Source: an uncultured Clostridia bacterium (lineage in GTDB: Bacteria; Bacillota; Clostridia; Lachnospirales; Lachnospiraceae). From it: a stretch of 64,000 nt of DNA. A model generated the notes under the pieces. That model did no database searches. It was given only the letters and a program-made list of their open reading frames with translations, and was not told where the DNA came from. Below are positions 8,393 through 17,100 of this stretch, one piece after another. The DNA lies in contig CANRWA010000004.1 in assembly GCA_947643415.1 (NCBI GenBank), positions 43,322 through 107,321 of the forward strand, in the 5' to 3' direction. Every line of letters starts with the position of its first letter. Position 1 is the stretch's first letter. Both the position numbers and the translations under genes were made by a program.

Positions 8393-8521
8393 TCAGTATT
8401 CTGTAGGATAGGGCAGTTCGCCGAACAGGACATAACTCACATGACGCCAGTAGAAAAAAACAGAGAATGCGATACATAGATTGCAGATTTTATACAGGCA
8501 TGCTTTTCCTAAGTGTTTCAT
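8393..8521 (-). CDS. AgrD-like autoinducing peptide precursor (candidate)
   Basis: 42 residues, ATG at 8521 with AGCGGGGG six bases upstream. It has an N-terminal amphipathic part with three Cys (KACLYKICNLC), a hydrophobic middle and the C-terminus HVSYVLFGELPYPTEY. The last part resembles AgrD precursors, where a five-residue ring closed by Cys or Ser is followed by an acidic, proline-containing recognition tail; here Ser-Tyr-Val-Leu-Phe then GELPYP would fit a lactone-type ring. It has its own strong promoter and a LytTR direct repeat upstream, and lies between the AgrC-like kinase and the LytTR regulator. No AgrB protease gene is seen nearby. The assignment is inferred from size, motif and context. 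Confidence 0.6.
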   Translation of the reverse strand: MKHLGKACLYKICNLCIAFSVFFYWRHVSYVLFGELPYPTEY

Positions 8522-8581
8522 GGTATTCCCCCGCTTTCTGTAATAAATTTGCAGCATATAACTGCAGTGGTTATAATAAAG

Positions 8582-8610
8582 ATTATACCAGTTTAGAAAT
8601 TGTGTGCCAA
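8582..8610 (-). promoter_or_regulatory. Promoter of the AgrD-like gene
   Basis: On the minus strand, TTGGCA (8605-8610) and TATAAT (8582-8587) separated by exactly 17 bp; transcription would start about 50 bases before the peptide ATG. Confidence 0.75.
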
Positions 8611-8620
8611 CATATATTTG

Positions 8621-8650
8621 CTGAACTGTATTATTTTTGAAACAAACGCA
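8621..8650 (-). promoter_or_regulatory. LytTR/AgrA-type direct repeat before the AgrD-like promoter
   Basis: On the minus strand, TGCGTTTGT (8642-8650) and ACAGTTCAG (8621-8629) with a 12-bp spacer. The known AgrA/LytTR half-site is WMMGTTNRK with 12-13 bp between halves; the proximal half matches 9/9 and the distal 8/9. The pair ends 10 bp before the -35 box, as expected for an activator site. Confidence 0.7.
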
Positions 8651-8676
8651 TTTCGCCAGGAAAAGAGAGGACAGAT

Positions 8677-9402
8677 ATGACAAAAGTACTGATTATAGAA
8701 GATAGATGGGAGTCAAGAGAGGTGCTGAGCCGGATGGTGAAAGAAATTGACGCCAGCGCGGATGTGTACGCAGTAGACAATGAGGATGCGGCATATGCTA
8801 TTGCCATGAAGAAGACAATCGATGTATTTTTAGTTGATATTATACTTCATCCGGAGAAGCCGGGAGACCAGTCAGGCGCTGTTTTTGTCATGAATATAAG
8901 GAATATTGAAAAATATCTGTTCACTCCGGTTATTTTTATTACTGCATTGTATGATACGAAAATGTGTATGTTCAGCACCGTTCAGTGTTATGGATTTATT
9001 GAGAAACCATTTGATATGGATGAAACAAGAAACTTAATTGAAACAGCCATGCGCTACCATACAACAGAGATACGTGAAAAAAATTTTATTTTTTATTTAG
9101 AGGGACTGATTGGTACTGTCCCAGTCAAAGATATCATTTACATACAGAGCCAAAGGCATAAATTACATATATATACCACGGAAGAGGAAATAGTACTTCC
9201 ATACAGGACATGTAAGAAGGTGCTGGAAGAAATTGATTCTGATGATTTTGAGATGTGCAGCAGGGGAACGATCGTTAATATGTCTTATATTGAGCAGATT
9301 GATTCACCCGACCGCTATCTCTATCTAAAGGGTGTGGAGGAAGCCATTGAAATTGGTTCGTCCATGAAGAAAAAATTTATGGAAAGGTTTTTAAACAGAT
9401 AA
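8677..9402 (+). CDS. LytTR-family response regulator (AgrA-like)
   Basis: 241 residues. Receiver domain about 1-125 with the acidic pocket after VLIIED, phospho-acceptor Asp54 (VFLVDI) and the conserved Lys in IEKPFD near 109. A LytTR DNA-binding domain fills about 135-240 (VKDIIYIQSQRHKLHIYT, then CSRGTIVNMSYIEQID). GAGAGGA before the ATG. It is divergent from the AgrD-like gene and most likely takes phosphate from the AgrC-like kinases, then binds the GTT-core repeats at 8621-8650 and 9400-9429. Confidence 0.9.
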   Translation: MTKVLIIEDRWESREVLSRMVKEIDASADVYAVDNEDAAYAIAMKKTIDVFLVDIILHPEKPGDQSGAVFVMNIRNIEKYLFTPVIFITALYDTKMCMFSTVQCYGFIEKPFDMDETRNLIETAMRYHTTEIREKNFIFYLEGLIGTVPVKDIIYIQSQRHKLHIYTTEEEIVLPYRTCKKVLEEIDSDDFEMCSRGTIVNMSYIEQIDSPDRYLYLKGVEEAIEIGSSMKKKFMERFLNR

Positions 9403-9429
9403 GTTCAGTTAGTAAATTACCCCGTTCAG
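9400..9429 (+). promoter_or_regulatory. LytTR-type direct repeat before the second XRE gene
   Basis: TAAGTTCAG (9400-9408, 9/9 to WMMGTTNRK) and CCCGTTCAG (9421-9429, 8/9) with a 12-bp spacer. The first half overlaps the TAA stop of the response-regulator gene. Both this site and that at 8621-8650 continue as GTTCAGCAAA, and the distance from the proximal half to the -10 box is 31 here and 33 there. Confidence 0.68.
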
Positions 9430-9460
9430 CAAAAATTATGTCGAATTTTGTCGCAAATGG

Positions 9461-9466
9461 TATAAT
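9461..9466 (+). promoter_or_regulatory. -10 box of the second XRE gene
   Basis: TATAAT preceded by TGG. There is no good -35 hexamer at 17 bp (ATGTCG), consistent with dependence on an activator bound at 9400-9429. Confidence 0.6.
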
Positions 9467-9501
9467 ATGTTTAGGAAAATTACAGCAGGGGGTGATGGAT
9501 C

Positions 9502-9828
9502 ATGGTCGATATGGAAGAAAAAGATGCAGGAACAAGGATTATGCTCTTACGGAATGATAAAGGCTATTCCAGAGAGTATTTATCAGAGAAAGCAGGTATA
9601 TCGAGTAAATTTTTATATGAGATAGAAACCCGGGGAAAAGGGTTTTCCGCTAAAACGCTGCTGCATTTGGCTTCTGCACTGGAGGTGACGACGGATTACA
9701 TAATGGTTGGCGAGGGGAATCCAAAGTACGATGAAAAACTTGCCAATATGATCGAGATGTTTGAACCGAATGTTTTGGAGACAGTAAAGAGATTGCTGGA
9801 AGTTGCATATGAGCTGGCGAGGAAGTAG
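9502..9828 (+). CDS. XRE-family helix-turn-helix regulator
   Basis: 108 residues; HTH_3 domain about 10-68 (RNDKGYSREYLSEKAGISSKF, then TLLHLASALEVTTDYIM), with a short helical tail. ATG with GGGGGTGATGG upstream. It is the last gene before the biosynthetic cluster, on the same strand, 300 bp ahead of it, and under a LytTR-type site, so it is a good candidate for a cluster-specific regulator relaying the peptide signal. Confidence 0.82.
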   Translation: MVDMEEKDAGTRIMLLRNDKGYSREYLSEKAGISSKFLYEIETRGKGFSAKTLLHLASALEVTTDYIMVGEGNPKYDEKLANMIEMFEPNVLETVKRLLEVAYELARK

Positions 9829-10128
9829 GGGTCAATGGTTCTTATCAGAGATAAGTCAGATAAATGTGTAGGTGTATTTATATGACTTTTTTTGTAAAGA
9901 GTGATCCTTGTAAGTGTTAAAATAAGTAATTGGATACTTACCTTTAGTTCATTGATGTTAATAAATTTTACTGATATTATATTCTTAAATTTTTAATTAA
10001 GTCTTAATCAATAGTGATAGCAGGATACATTTAGAAGTGTCAAATTAGTATATTTAAAATGTAATTTTGGTTTTGTTGGTGTGGGGATGAGATGTTTGGA
10101 AAGTATTTTTTGGGATTGAGGAAATGAA
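9829..10128 (+). other. Leader region of the biosynthetic cluster
   Basis: 300 bp, strongly A+T-rich, no gene. It contains a candidate promoter (9952-9980) and a degenerate LytTR-like pair (9923-9931 and 9944-9952, 12-bp spacer). The implied 5' leader is about 140 nt; I see no riboswitch. Confidence 0.5.
9952..9980 (+). promoter_or_regulatory. Candidate promoter of the biosynthetic cluster
   Basis: TTGATG at 9952-9957 and TATTAT at 9975-9980 with a 17-bp spacer. It is the best sigma-70-type match in the leader, but the region is A+T-rich, so chance matches are likely. Confidence 0.4.
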
Positions 10129-10902
10129 ATGTTTACAATTGTTGCATGTATGAAATACATAAATTCGAGATTGCTTTCGGGAGATGTACAATTAGAAGGC
10201 GGTTACGTTATCAATCCATATGATCTATTTATGTTGGAGCAACTGCTAAAATTCAAAAAAAATACATCTTGTCGTATTGTTGGTCTGACAATGGGACCAT
10301 TGGCTTGTGTTGAGGTTATTCAGAGATGTATTGCTTATGGATTAGATGATATCTTTCTGGTCTGTGATAAGACCTTTTCTGGGTCGGATACATATGCTAC
10401 ATCCTACATTTTAACAGAGGCTTTGAAATATATTGGTCGGGCAGATATATATGCATTTGGAGAAAAGGCAACAGATGGAGAAACTGGGCAGGTTTCGATA
10501 GAAGTTGCCAGTCGCTTAGATTTGCTTTGCGTAATGGGAGTGCACAAATTTTGGATGAATAGTGCAAATGAGATACTTTTGGAACGCAAGTTTGCAGATA
10601 GATTAGAAGAGTTGATTCTTCCTATACCTTGTGCCCTTGGTTTTCGAGGATTTACCGTTAAAGAACCACAAATAAATTTACTAAAAATAAAAAAAGCCAG
10701 GAATTATACTCCTAATGTATTGACAGCAGAGACTCTTAAAGTCAAGAGTTATTATTGTGGAAATTTAGGCTCAAAAACTGCAGTAAAAGAAACTGAATTC
10801 ATTATTACAAAAAGAAATAATGAGGTTATAGAGGGAACATCTAAGAATAAAGCGGACATATTAAAGAAGTTGATTTCAGGATTTGGAAAGGAAAAAACAT
10901 GA
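10129..10902 (+). CDS. etfB: Electron transfer flavoprotein, beta subunit
   Basis: 257 residues, the usual EtfB length. Family stretches include KYINSRL near the start, NPYDLFMLEQLLKF at about 30-45, the GLDDIFLVCDKTFSGSDTYATSYIL nucleotide-binding region near 80-100 and the DGETGQV motif near 120. It should pair with EtfA (12370-13344) and carry electrons from the acyl-CoA-dehydrogenase homologue at 57507-58634. Its stop overlaps the start of the following ACP (ATGA), so they are coupled. A dedicated ETF within a cluster suggests the dehydrogenase is essential to product formation. Confidence 0.88.
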   Translation: MFTIVACMKYINSRLLSGDVQLEGGYVINPYDLFMLEQLLKFKKNTSCRIVGLTMGPLACVEVIQRCIAYGLDDIFLVCDKTFSGSDTYATSYILTEALKYIGRADIYAFGEKATDGETGQVSIEVASRLDLLCVMGVHKFWMNSANEILLERKFADRLEELILPIPCALGFRGFTVKEPQINLLKIKKARNYTPNVLTAETLKVKSYYCGNLGSKTAVKETEFIITKRNNEVIEGTSKNKADILKKLISGFGKEKT

Positions 10903-11144
10903 ATAAAGAAGAAGTATATAGTAAAGTAGAAGAATTGTTGCAGGAAATAACAAAGGATCAAGAGAAAAGACCAATGTTAGTTGACACTTCGATGAATAGC
11001 CTGGGGCTGGATTCTATCGCAATTATTCATTTTGTCATTTCTCTTGAAGAACAATTTGGTATCGAACTTGAGGATGAGGATCTTTTATCCGAAAATTATG
11101 AATCTATTGAGCGAATTGTTCAAATGCTAGATAAATATATTTAG
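10899..11144 (+). CDS. Stand-alone acyl carrier protein
   Basis: 81 residues with the phosphopantetheine site LGLDSIAI (Ser39) and the acidic helix LEEQFGIELEDEDL typical of ACPs. It overlaps etfB by four bases. It could carry the substrate oxidised by the dehydrogenase/ETF system or a building block for a stand-alone condensation domain; the sequence alone does not decide. Confidence 0.9.
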   Translation: MNKEEVYSKVEELLQEITKDQEKRPMLVDTSMNSLGLDSIAIIHFVISLEEQFGIELEDEDLLSENYESIERIVQMLDKYI

Positions 11145-11263
11145 TTTTAAGTATTATTGTTATTTAGATTTGTCAATTTCAATCAATATACATTACTATG
11201 CAAGGAGAAGAAGGGCGGGAGAATTTTTTTACTTTGGAAGCATGTGCGAGAATGGAGGAAAAT

Positions 11264-12205
11264 ATGAGATTAACTATTTCTGTTATAATATACAATGTAG
11301 AAGAGTATTTAGATAGTTGTTTAGAAAGCATTAAACAACAAATCACAAATGATGTTCAAATTCTATTAATAGATGATGGATCTACCGATTATAGTGGAAT
11401 TATTGCTAATCATTATGCGGAAATGGATGAGAGATTTAAAGTAATTCATAAAGAAAATGGAGGACCAGGTTCTGCGAGAAATACGGCTATAGATAATGCA
11501 ATAGGTGACTACATATGGTTTGTGGACGGAGATGATATTATAGCTGAAAATTCTGTGCATAAGCTATTATTATATTTAAATGAAGAACAGATATTACCAG
11601 AAATTTTAATTTGCGATTATTTTTCGTTTGATAAAGATGAAATTAAATTAGAAGCCATGGATAATATAATGCCTAATAAGGGGGAATGCTTGAATGGAAG
11701 CCAATGCGCATTCCTATGGGGAAATAGTCTTTTTGGAGCTGTATGGCATTGTTTGTTTCAACGCCAATTTATTTTAAATACACATCAGAGATTTGATGAA
11801 GATTTATACTGCAATGAGGATGAGGATTGGTTTATTTCTGTTTTGACCTATGCTAAGTCAATCTCCATTTTTAATGAGCCTATTTACAAATACAGAAAGG
11901 CCAGAGCAGGATCAATTCTGCATGATTCTAATTGTTTTAAGAGGTTTATAAGCAGATATAATGTGTATACAAGGTGGTTTGATTATTTTATTAATCTTCA
12001 AATTCAAAATGAGAGTACGAGACACATGATTGCATATTTTTCTGAATCGTATTTAGGTTTGGCTAGAGATATAAGTGTTTTAGATATTCAGGAGAAAAGA
12101 AAGGCAATAAAAATTTATAAAAAAAGGTTGGATATTTCTTCTAACGAATTATGCTGTTCGTCGGATTACAAATTCATGTGGTGGTCAGCAACTGACATAA
12201 TATAA
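11264..12205 (+). CDS. Family 2 glycosyltransferase
   Basis: 313 residues from the ATG at 11264, which has GGAGG six bases ahead; an in-frame start at 11198 lacks a ribosome site and adds residues unlike the family. GT-A motifs: ISVIIYNVEEYL at the N-terminus, LLIDDGSTD near 40, GGPGSARNTAI near 73 and the metal-binding WFVDGDD near 95. It would transfer a sugar from a nucleotide donor. With the GT4 gene and the PIG-L deacetylase, it suggests a glycosylated, perhaps amino-sugar-bearing, product. Confidence 0.88.
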   Translation: MRLTISVIIYNVEEYLDSCLESIKQQITNDVQILLIDDGSTDYSGIIANHYAEMDERFKVIHKENGGPGSARNTAIDNAIGDYIWFVDGDDIIAENSVHKLLLYLNEEQILPEILICDYFSFDKDEIKLEAMDNIMPNKGECLNGSQCAFLWGNSLFGAVWHCLFQRQFILNTHQRFDEDLYCNEDEDWFISVLTYAKSISIFNEPIYKYRKARAGSILHDSNCFKRFISRYNVYTRWFDYFINLQIQNESTRHMIAYFSESYLGLARDISVLDIQEKRKAIKIYKKRLDISSNELCCSSDYKFMWWSATDII

Positions 12206-12369
12206 AGCATATTTTAAATTATCTAATAATTGAAAGGAGTGTATATTGAAAAATATACATAATGTGTCATGAAATAATAAGTGCCATTTGTTATGCCAGT
12301 TGTTTCAAGTGTAGTCAAATGAGGCAATTGATTATTATGATTTTTATTATAATTTGCGGAGGAGAGCAA

Positions 12370-13344
12370 GTGAAAACTGTGATATGGGTTGTGTGCTTTG
12401 AAACTCCAAATAAATTAGGAGATTATTGTAAACAAATACTTTATAAGGCGAGCAAACTAATTACTAAGAATGATGTTACGGTTTCTGCAGTATGTATTGG
12501 AGATTATGAACCAGGCAAATTACAAGCGTTGTCTAAGTATGGTGCTGATAAAGTGATCTTTTCCCAAGAGGTTTGCTCTAATTATAGACAGGTTGCTTCT
12601 ATTTTGTTTCATATGTATCAAAGTGAAAACGATAGCCCTAATCTTATTATGTTTCTGGCATCAGAATGGGGAAAATGTATTGCTGCAGATTTGGCAGTTA
12701 GAGTTGGAGCTGGTTTAATTGCAGAATGTATAGATATTAAGGCACAAAAAGAAAATAATAAATATAAATTTATTTTTACAAGATCGGCAGTTGCTTCAAC
12801 TGTTTTAGCACAAATATATTGTAAAAATACGAAGCTTAGCATGTGTACATGTAAAAAAAATGTTTTTATGGGGATTGATGCATATCCTTTCAAACATATA
12901 TCTGTTCAGAGTTGGTATGGCAACTACAGAGAGAAAACTCAACCATGGCGTATAATAAAATCGGAGTTGCAAGTATATGAAAGTACTAATGTTGAGTTAG
13001 AGACGGCAAGGCTTGTTTTTGGCATTGGCCGAGGGGTATGTAATAAAAATGATTTAATAGAGATCAGACAGGCTGCTGGAAAATATAACGCTGCTATAGT
13101 TTGTACAAGGGCTATTGTAGAAGAAGGAATTCTTGAGAAAGAACGGCAGGTGGGGCAGTCTGGTATCAGTATATCTCCGGAAATGTATATAGCAATTGGT
13201 ATTTCTGGGGCAGTACAGCATATGGTTGGGATAAAAAAGGTAAAGAAAATTATTGCCATAAATACGGATGAAAGTGCCCCCATCTTTTCATATGCTGATT
13301 ATTGTATTATAGATGACTATAAAAATATAATTAGAGAACTATAA
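12370..13344 (+). CDS. etfA: Electron transfer flavoprotein, alpha subunit
   Basis: 324 residues from the GTG at 12370 (VKTVIWVVC), chosen because GGAGGAG sits just before it; the upstream open frame from 12262 encodes a Cys-rich stretch not found in EtfA. The C-terminal FAD-binding half is clear: FGIGRGV, TRAIVEEG, RQVGQSG, YIAIGISGAVQHMVG and NTDESAPIF. Partner of EtfB. The two subunits are split by an ACP and a glycosyltransferase gene, unlike the usual adjacent etfBA order. Confidence 0.88.
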   Translation: MKTVIWVVCFETPNKLGDYCKQILYKASKLITKNDVTVSAVCIGDYEPGKLQALSKYGADKVIFSQEVCSNYRQVASILFHMYQSENDSPNLIMFLASEWGKCIAADLAVRVGAGLIAECIDIKAQKENNKYKFIFTRSAVASTVLAQIYCKNTKLSMCTCKKNVFMGIDAYPFKHISVQSWYGNYREKTQPWRIIKSELQVYESTNVELETARLVFGIGRGVCNKNDLIEIRQAAGKYNAAIVCTRAIVEEGILEKERQVGQSGISISPEMYIAIGISGAVQHMVGIKKVKKIIAINTDESAPIFSYADYCIIDDYKNIIREL

Positions 13345-13426
13345 GTTAAAGCTGGTTTCTTGTTAACTGCCTTAATATACTCGAAACTTTAGGAACATAA
13401 TATGTATGAACAATATGTAATAGAAA

Positions 13427-14137
13427 ATGGTGCTTTTTATGGTTGAAGTATATTCGTTGAAATGTGATGATGAAATTAATAAAGAACAATATGATTTTTT
13501 ACTTTCTTTAATATCACATCAGAGATTGGAACAAATAAAAAAGTTTCATTTTGTTGAGGATGCCAAAAGAACTTTATTTGGAGAAGCAATGATAAGATAC
13601 TTAGCATGTAGTCGTATGAATCTGCAGAATGAAAATATATGTTTCGGAAAAAACCAATATGGGAAACCGTTTTTGTATAATAAACCTCGATTTTTCTTTA
13701 ATGTTTCACATTCTGCAAATTGGGTGGTTTGCGCAATTAGCACTAAAGAAGTGGGAGTTGATATTGAGAAATTAAAACCAATTGATATGAAAATTGCAAA
13801 ACGGTTTTTTGATAAAAGAGAGTATCATTATATAATGAGTGCTGCAGATTTCGCGACACAGGTTGAGTGCTTTTACGATATATGGACATTAAAAGAAAGT
13901 TATGTCAAATATATAGGTAAAGGACTGCACATACCTTTAAACTCATTTTGTGTATATAAAGAAGAACAGGATTATAAATTATTATCTAATAGGCTAGGGA
14001 ATAGACAGGATATATGTTTTTCAAAGTTTGATTTTAATAATAATTATAAATTGTCAGTATGTTCAGGAAAAATTAGGCATAATAAAATTATTAATCAAAT
14101 TAAACTTGTGGATATAGTAGGCAGATTGTGTAAATAA
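13427..14137 (+). CDS. 4'-phosphopantetheinyl transferase, Sfp-type
   Basis: 236 residues. The Sfp-family motifs are present: GKPFLYN and FFNVSHSANWVVCA (about 75-100), GVDIEKL near 107-113 and WTLKESYVKYIGKGL near 148-162. It would convert the T/ACP domains of the cluster to their holo forms using CoA. Start at 13427 or the in-frame ATG at 13439; neither has a strong ribosome site. 35 bp before the first NRPS. Confidence 0.9.
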   Translation: MVLFMVEVYSLKCDDEINKEQYDFLLSLISHQRLEQIKKFHFVEDAKRTLFGEAMIRYLACSRMNLQNENICFGKNQYGKPFLYNKPRFFFNVSHSANWVVCAISTKEVGVDIEKLKPIDMKIAKRFFDKREYHYIMSAADFATQVECFYDIWTLKESYVKYIGKGLHIPLNSFCVYKEEQDYKLLSNRLGNRQDICFSKFDFNNNYKLSVCSGKIRHNKIINQIKLVDIVGRLCK

Positions 14138-14172
14138 GCAATTATAAATAATACATATGAGGTGTTCTGTTT

Positions 14173-17100
14173 ATGTCATACAAATTTTTTTCACTATCAC
14201 AACCACAACAACGTATTTTTCTAACTCAAAATATATATCCCTTTTCATCTTTATATAATATTGGAGGTTCAGTCTTAATAAATGGATATGTTGATACGAG
14301 TATACTGCAACAGGCTATTAAAATGTTTATTCATGAGAATGATTCATTTCAAATTCGTTTAGTGTATAAGGGACATATTCCTATGCAGTTTTTTTGCATG
14401 GAGGAGTCCAATGTGGATTTCTTAGATTTTAGCAGAATCAATGGAGAAGCAGAAAAACATTATAGAAAATGGGAGGCTAGACAGGCTCGAACTCCATTTG
14501 AAATGATGAATGAACCTTTATATCAGTTTGCTGTCATAAAGATAAGTGATCATTTATATGGCTATTTTGTAAAGCTGCATCATATAATTGCTGACGGGTG
14601 GTCTATTCAATTGTTGACAAAAAGAATTCATGAAAATTACATGGAACTAAAATATGGTACAATAGTGGATAAGGAGAGTAACTGTCAATATAAGAACTAT
14701 CTTGTTGACGAACAGAAATATTTAGCATCGGCTAGTTACGATAAGGATAAGCAATACTGGTTGAACTTGCTTAAAAACGTTGATTGCAATAGCAATAACA
14801 TGGATTGTTTTATAGATGGAATCAGGACTACATTTTTTTTAACAGGAGATGTAGTTGTGTTGGTTCGATCCTTGTGTAAAGCATATAATATTTCTTTGAA
14901 CATTTTTTTTATTAGTATATATTCTTTGTATACATATAAGAAGCGTGGATTAAAAAAATTTATAATAGGAATACCTGTTTTGGGTCGAAAAGGAAAAATG
15001 CAGCATAGTATTTTTGGAATGATGGTTAATACTGTGCCGTTGCTGATTCAGATTGAACCATCACAGTCATTTATAGAGTTGGCACGCAACATAAATAAGA
15101 GTTTTTATGACTGCTACAAACATCAAAGGTATCCATACAATCATATGGTTCGAGGGAAAGGTTGGCAAGTTCAATCTTTATACAATGAATGTATGAATTA
15201 TTATGGAACTAAATTAGATCAGACGTTTGATGGTTTTCCGGTTACAAATACAGAGTTTTATAATGGGCAGCAATCATATATGTTTCAAATGATAGTCAGA
15301 GAATGGCAGGGAGAGGAGAAGGTTCAGTTGGATATTGATGCAGCGAATAGTGTATATAGCCAATTGCAGATTAATGATTTGATTAGTGAATTTATAGAAC
15401 TTGTTAATTGCTTTGCTGCTGACCCAACAAAGTGTGTTAATATGTTAGGAAGAAGTATAGAGGAAGAATTATCTTCGAAAGTAAAAAAAGGTTATAATGA
15501 CACAAAAAGAAAGCTGGAGACAGAGATAACAATAGTTGATTTGTTTGAAAGGGCTGTTAAACGGTATGCGGACTGTGTTGCGGTAGAGTGTGAAGGTGAA
15601 ACTTTTACATATGCACAATTTCATGAAAAAATATTGAAATTTTGCGCCCTTTTGGCTGAAAGGGGTATCAAATCAGGAAGTATAATTGGGGTTATAGCAA
15701 CACATTCTGTTGATATGCTGACTGCTATATGGGGAATATTGGCTTATGGATGTGTCATTTTACCGATAGATCCTAAAACTCCAGTTACAAGACAAAGATA
15801 TTTATTGGAGAATGTTTCCGCAAAAATACTTTTTTCAAACATTCCAGATTTAGATATACCGGGTTTTGGTGGAGCTATTTATGCTATTCAGGACATTGAA
15901 ATGGCTCGGTTAGGTGAAATAAATAGGCGGAGCAATCCTGAAAGGCTTGCATATATCATGTATACATCAGGATCGACTGGACAACCAAAAGGTGTACAAG
16001 TATCACATAAGAATCTATTAAATTATATTTGTTGGGCAAAAAAACAATATGTAGTAGGGAATAATAATCAGGAGGCAGAAGTATTTCCGTTATTTACCTC
16101 CATTTCGTTTGATCTTACCGTAACGACATTGTTTACACCATTAATCAGTGGGAGCAAAATAATTATTTATCCGGAATATGATAACGAATGTTCATTGTTT
16201 CGTATTTTGAATGAAAACCGATGTACAGTTGTTAAATTAACACCATCGCATTTGTCTTTAATTCGAGACCGAATAGGGCTAAACTCTTCAATTCGCCGGT
16301 TTATTGTTGGAGGAGAAGCATTACAAACTTCTTTGGCCGGCAATATTTATAGAAACTGGGGAGGAAAAATAGAAATTATTAATGAGTATGGACCGACAGA
16401 AGCGACAGTTGGCTGTATGAGTCATAGATTTGACTTCCATAAAGATGTATTTGATTCTGTTCCTATTGGAAAGCCAATCTGGAATACAAAAATTTATATT
16501 TTAGATAAAGATATGCAGGAAGTTCCCATAGGTAAAACAGGAGAAATATATATAGCTGGTGATTGTGTTACGCAAGGATATGTGAACTGTCCCGAATTAA
16601 CAGATAAAAGATTTATATTTCATGATATGGAAGAAGGCAGAGAACAGCTATATCGGACTGGTGATAGAGCTAAATTTTTAGATCATGATACGATGCTTTA
16701 TTGTGGTCGTTTAGATTCTCAAGTAAAAATACAGGGACATAGGATCGAATTGCAGGAGATAGAGTCGGAAATATTAAAAAATTCTGCTGTTGATGAGGTT
16801 CATGTAATGGCGTTGGATAATTTTAGCGGAGTAAAACAATTATGTGGGTATTATACTTCTGTAAAAGGCCTTCGTCAGGAAGAATTACGATTGTTTTTAC
16901 AGGAAAATGTACAACAATATATGATACCAACCTGGCTTATACATATGAATAACTTCCCGCTAAGTAATAATGGAAAGTTAGATTCGGATTTATTGCCTAA
17001 ACCGCAGAGTGGTATTTCCTCGAAAGATTATGACCATTCTCCTTTACTGGATATAAGTGCAAAGATATTAGGCGTTGATGGAATTGTTTTAGATGACGAT

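Noticed and set aside
8522..8683. Longer form of the AgrD-like frame (96 codons)
   Set aside because: The extra N-terminal codons overlap the promoter and LytTR site and lack a ribosome site; the ATG at 8521 has a strong one.
12262..12369. N-terminal extension of EtfA
   Set aside because: The Cys-rich extension is unlike EtfA and the GTG at 12370 has a strong ribosome site; a separate tiny gene here could not be supported.
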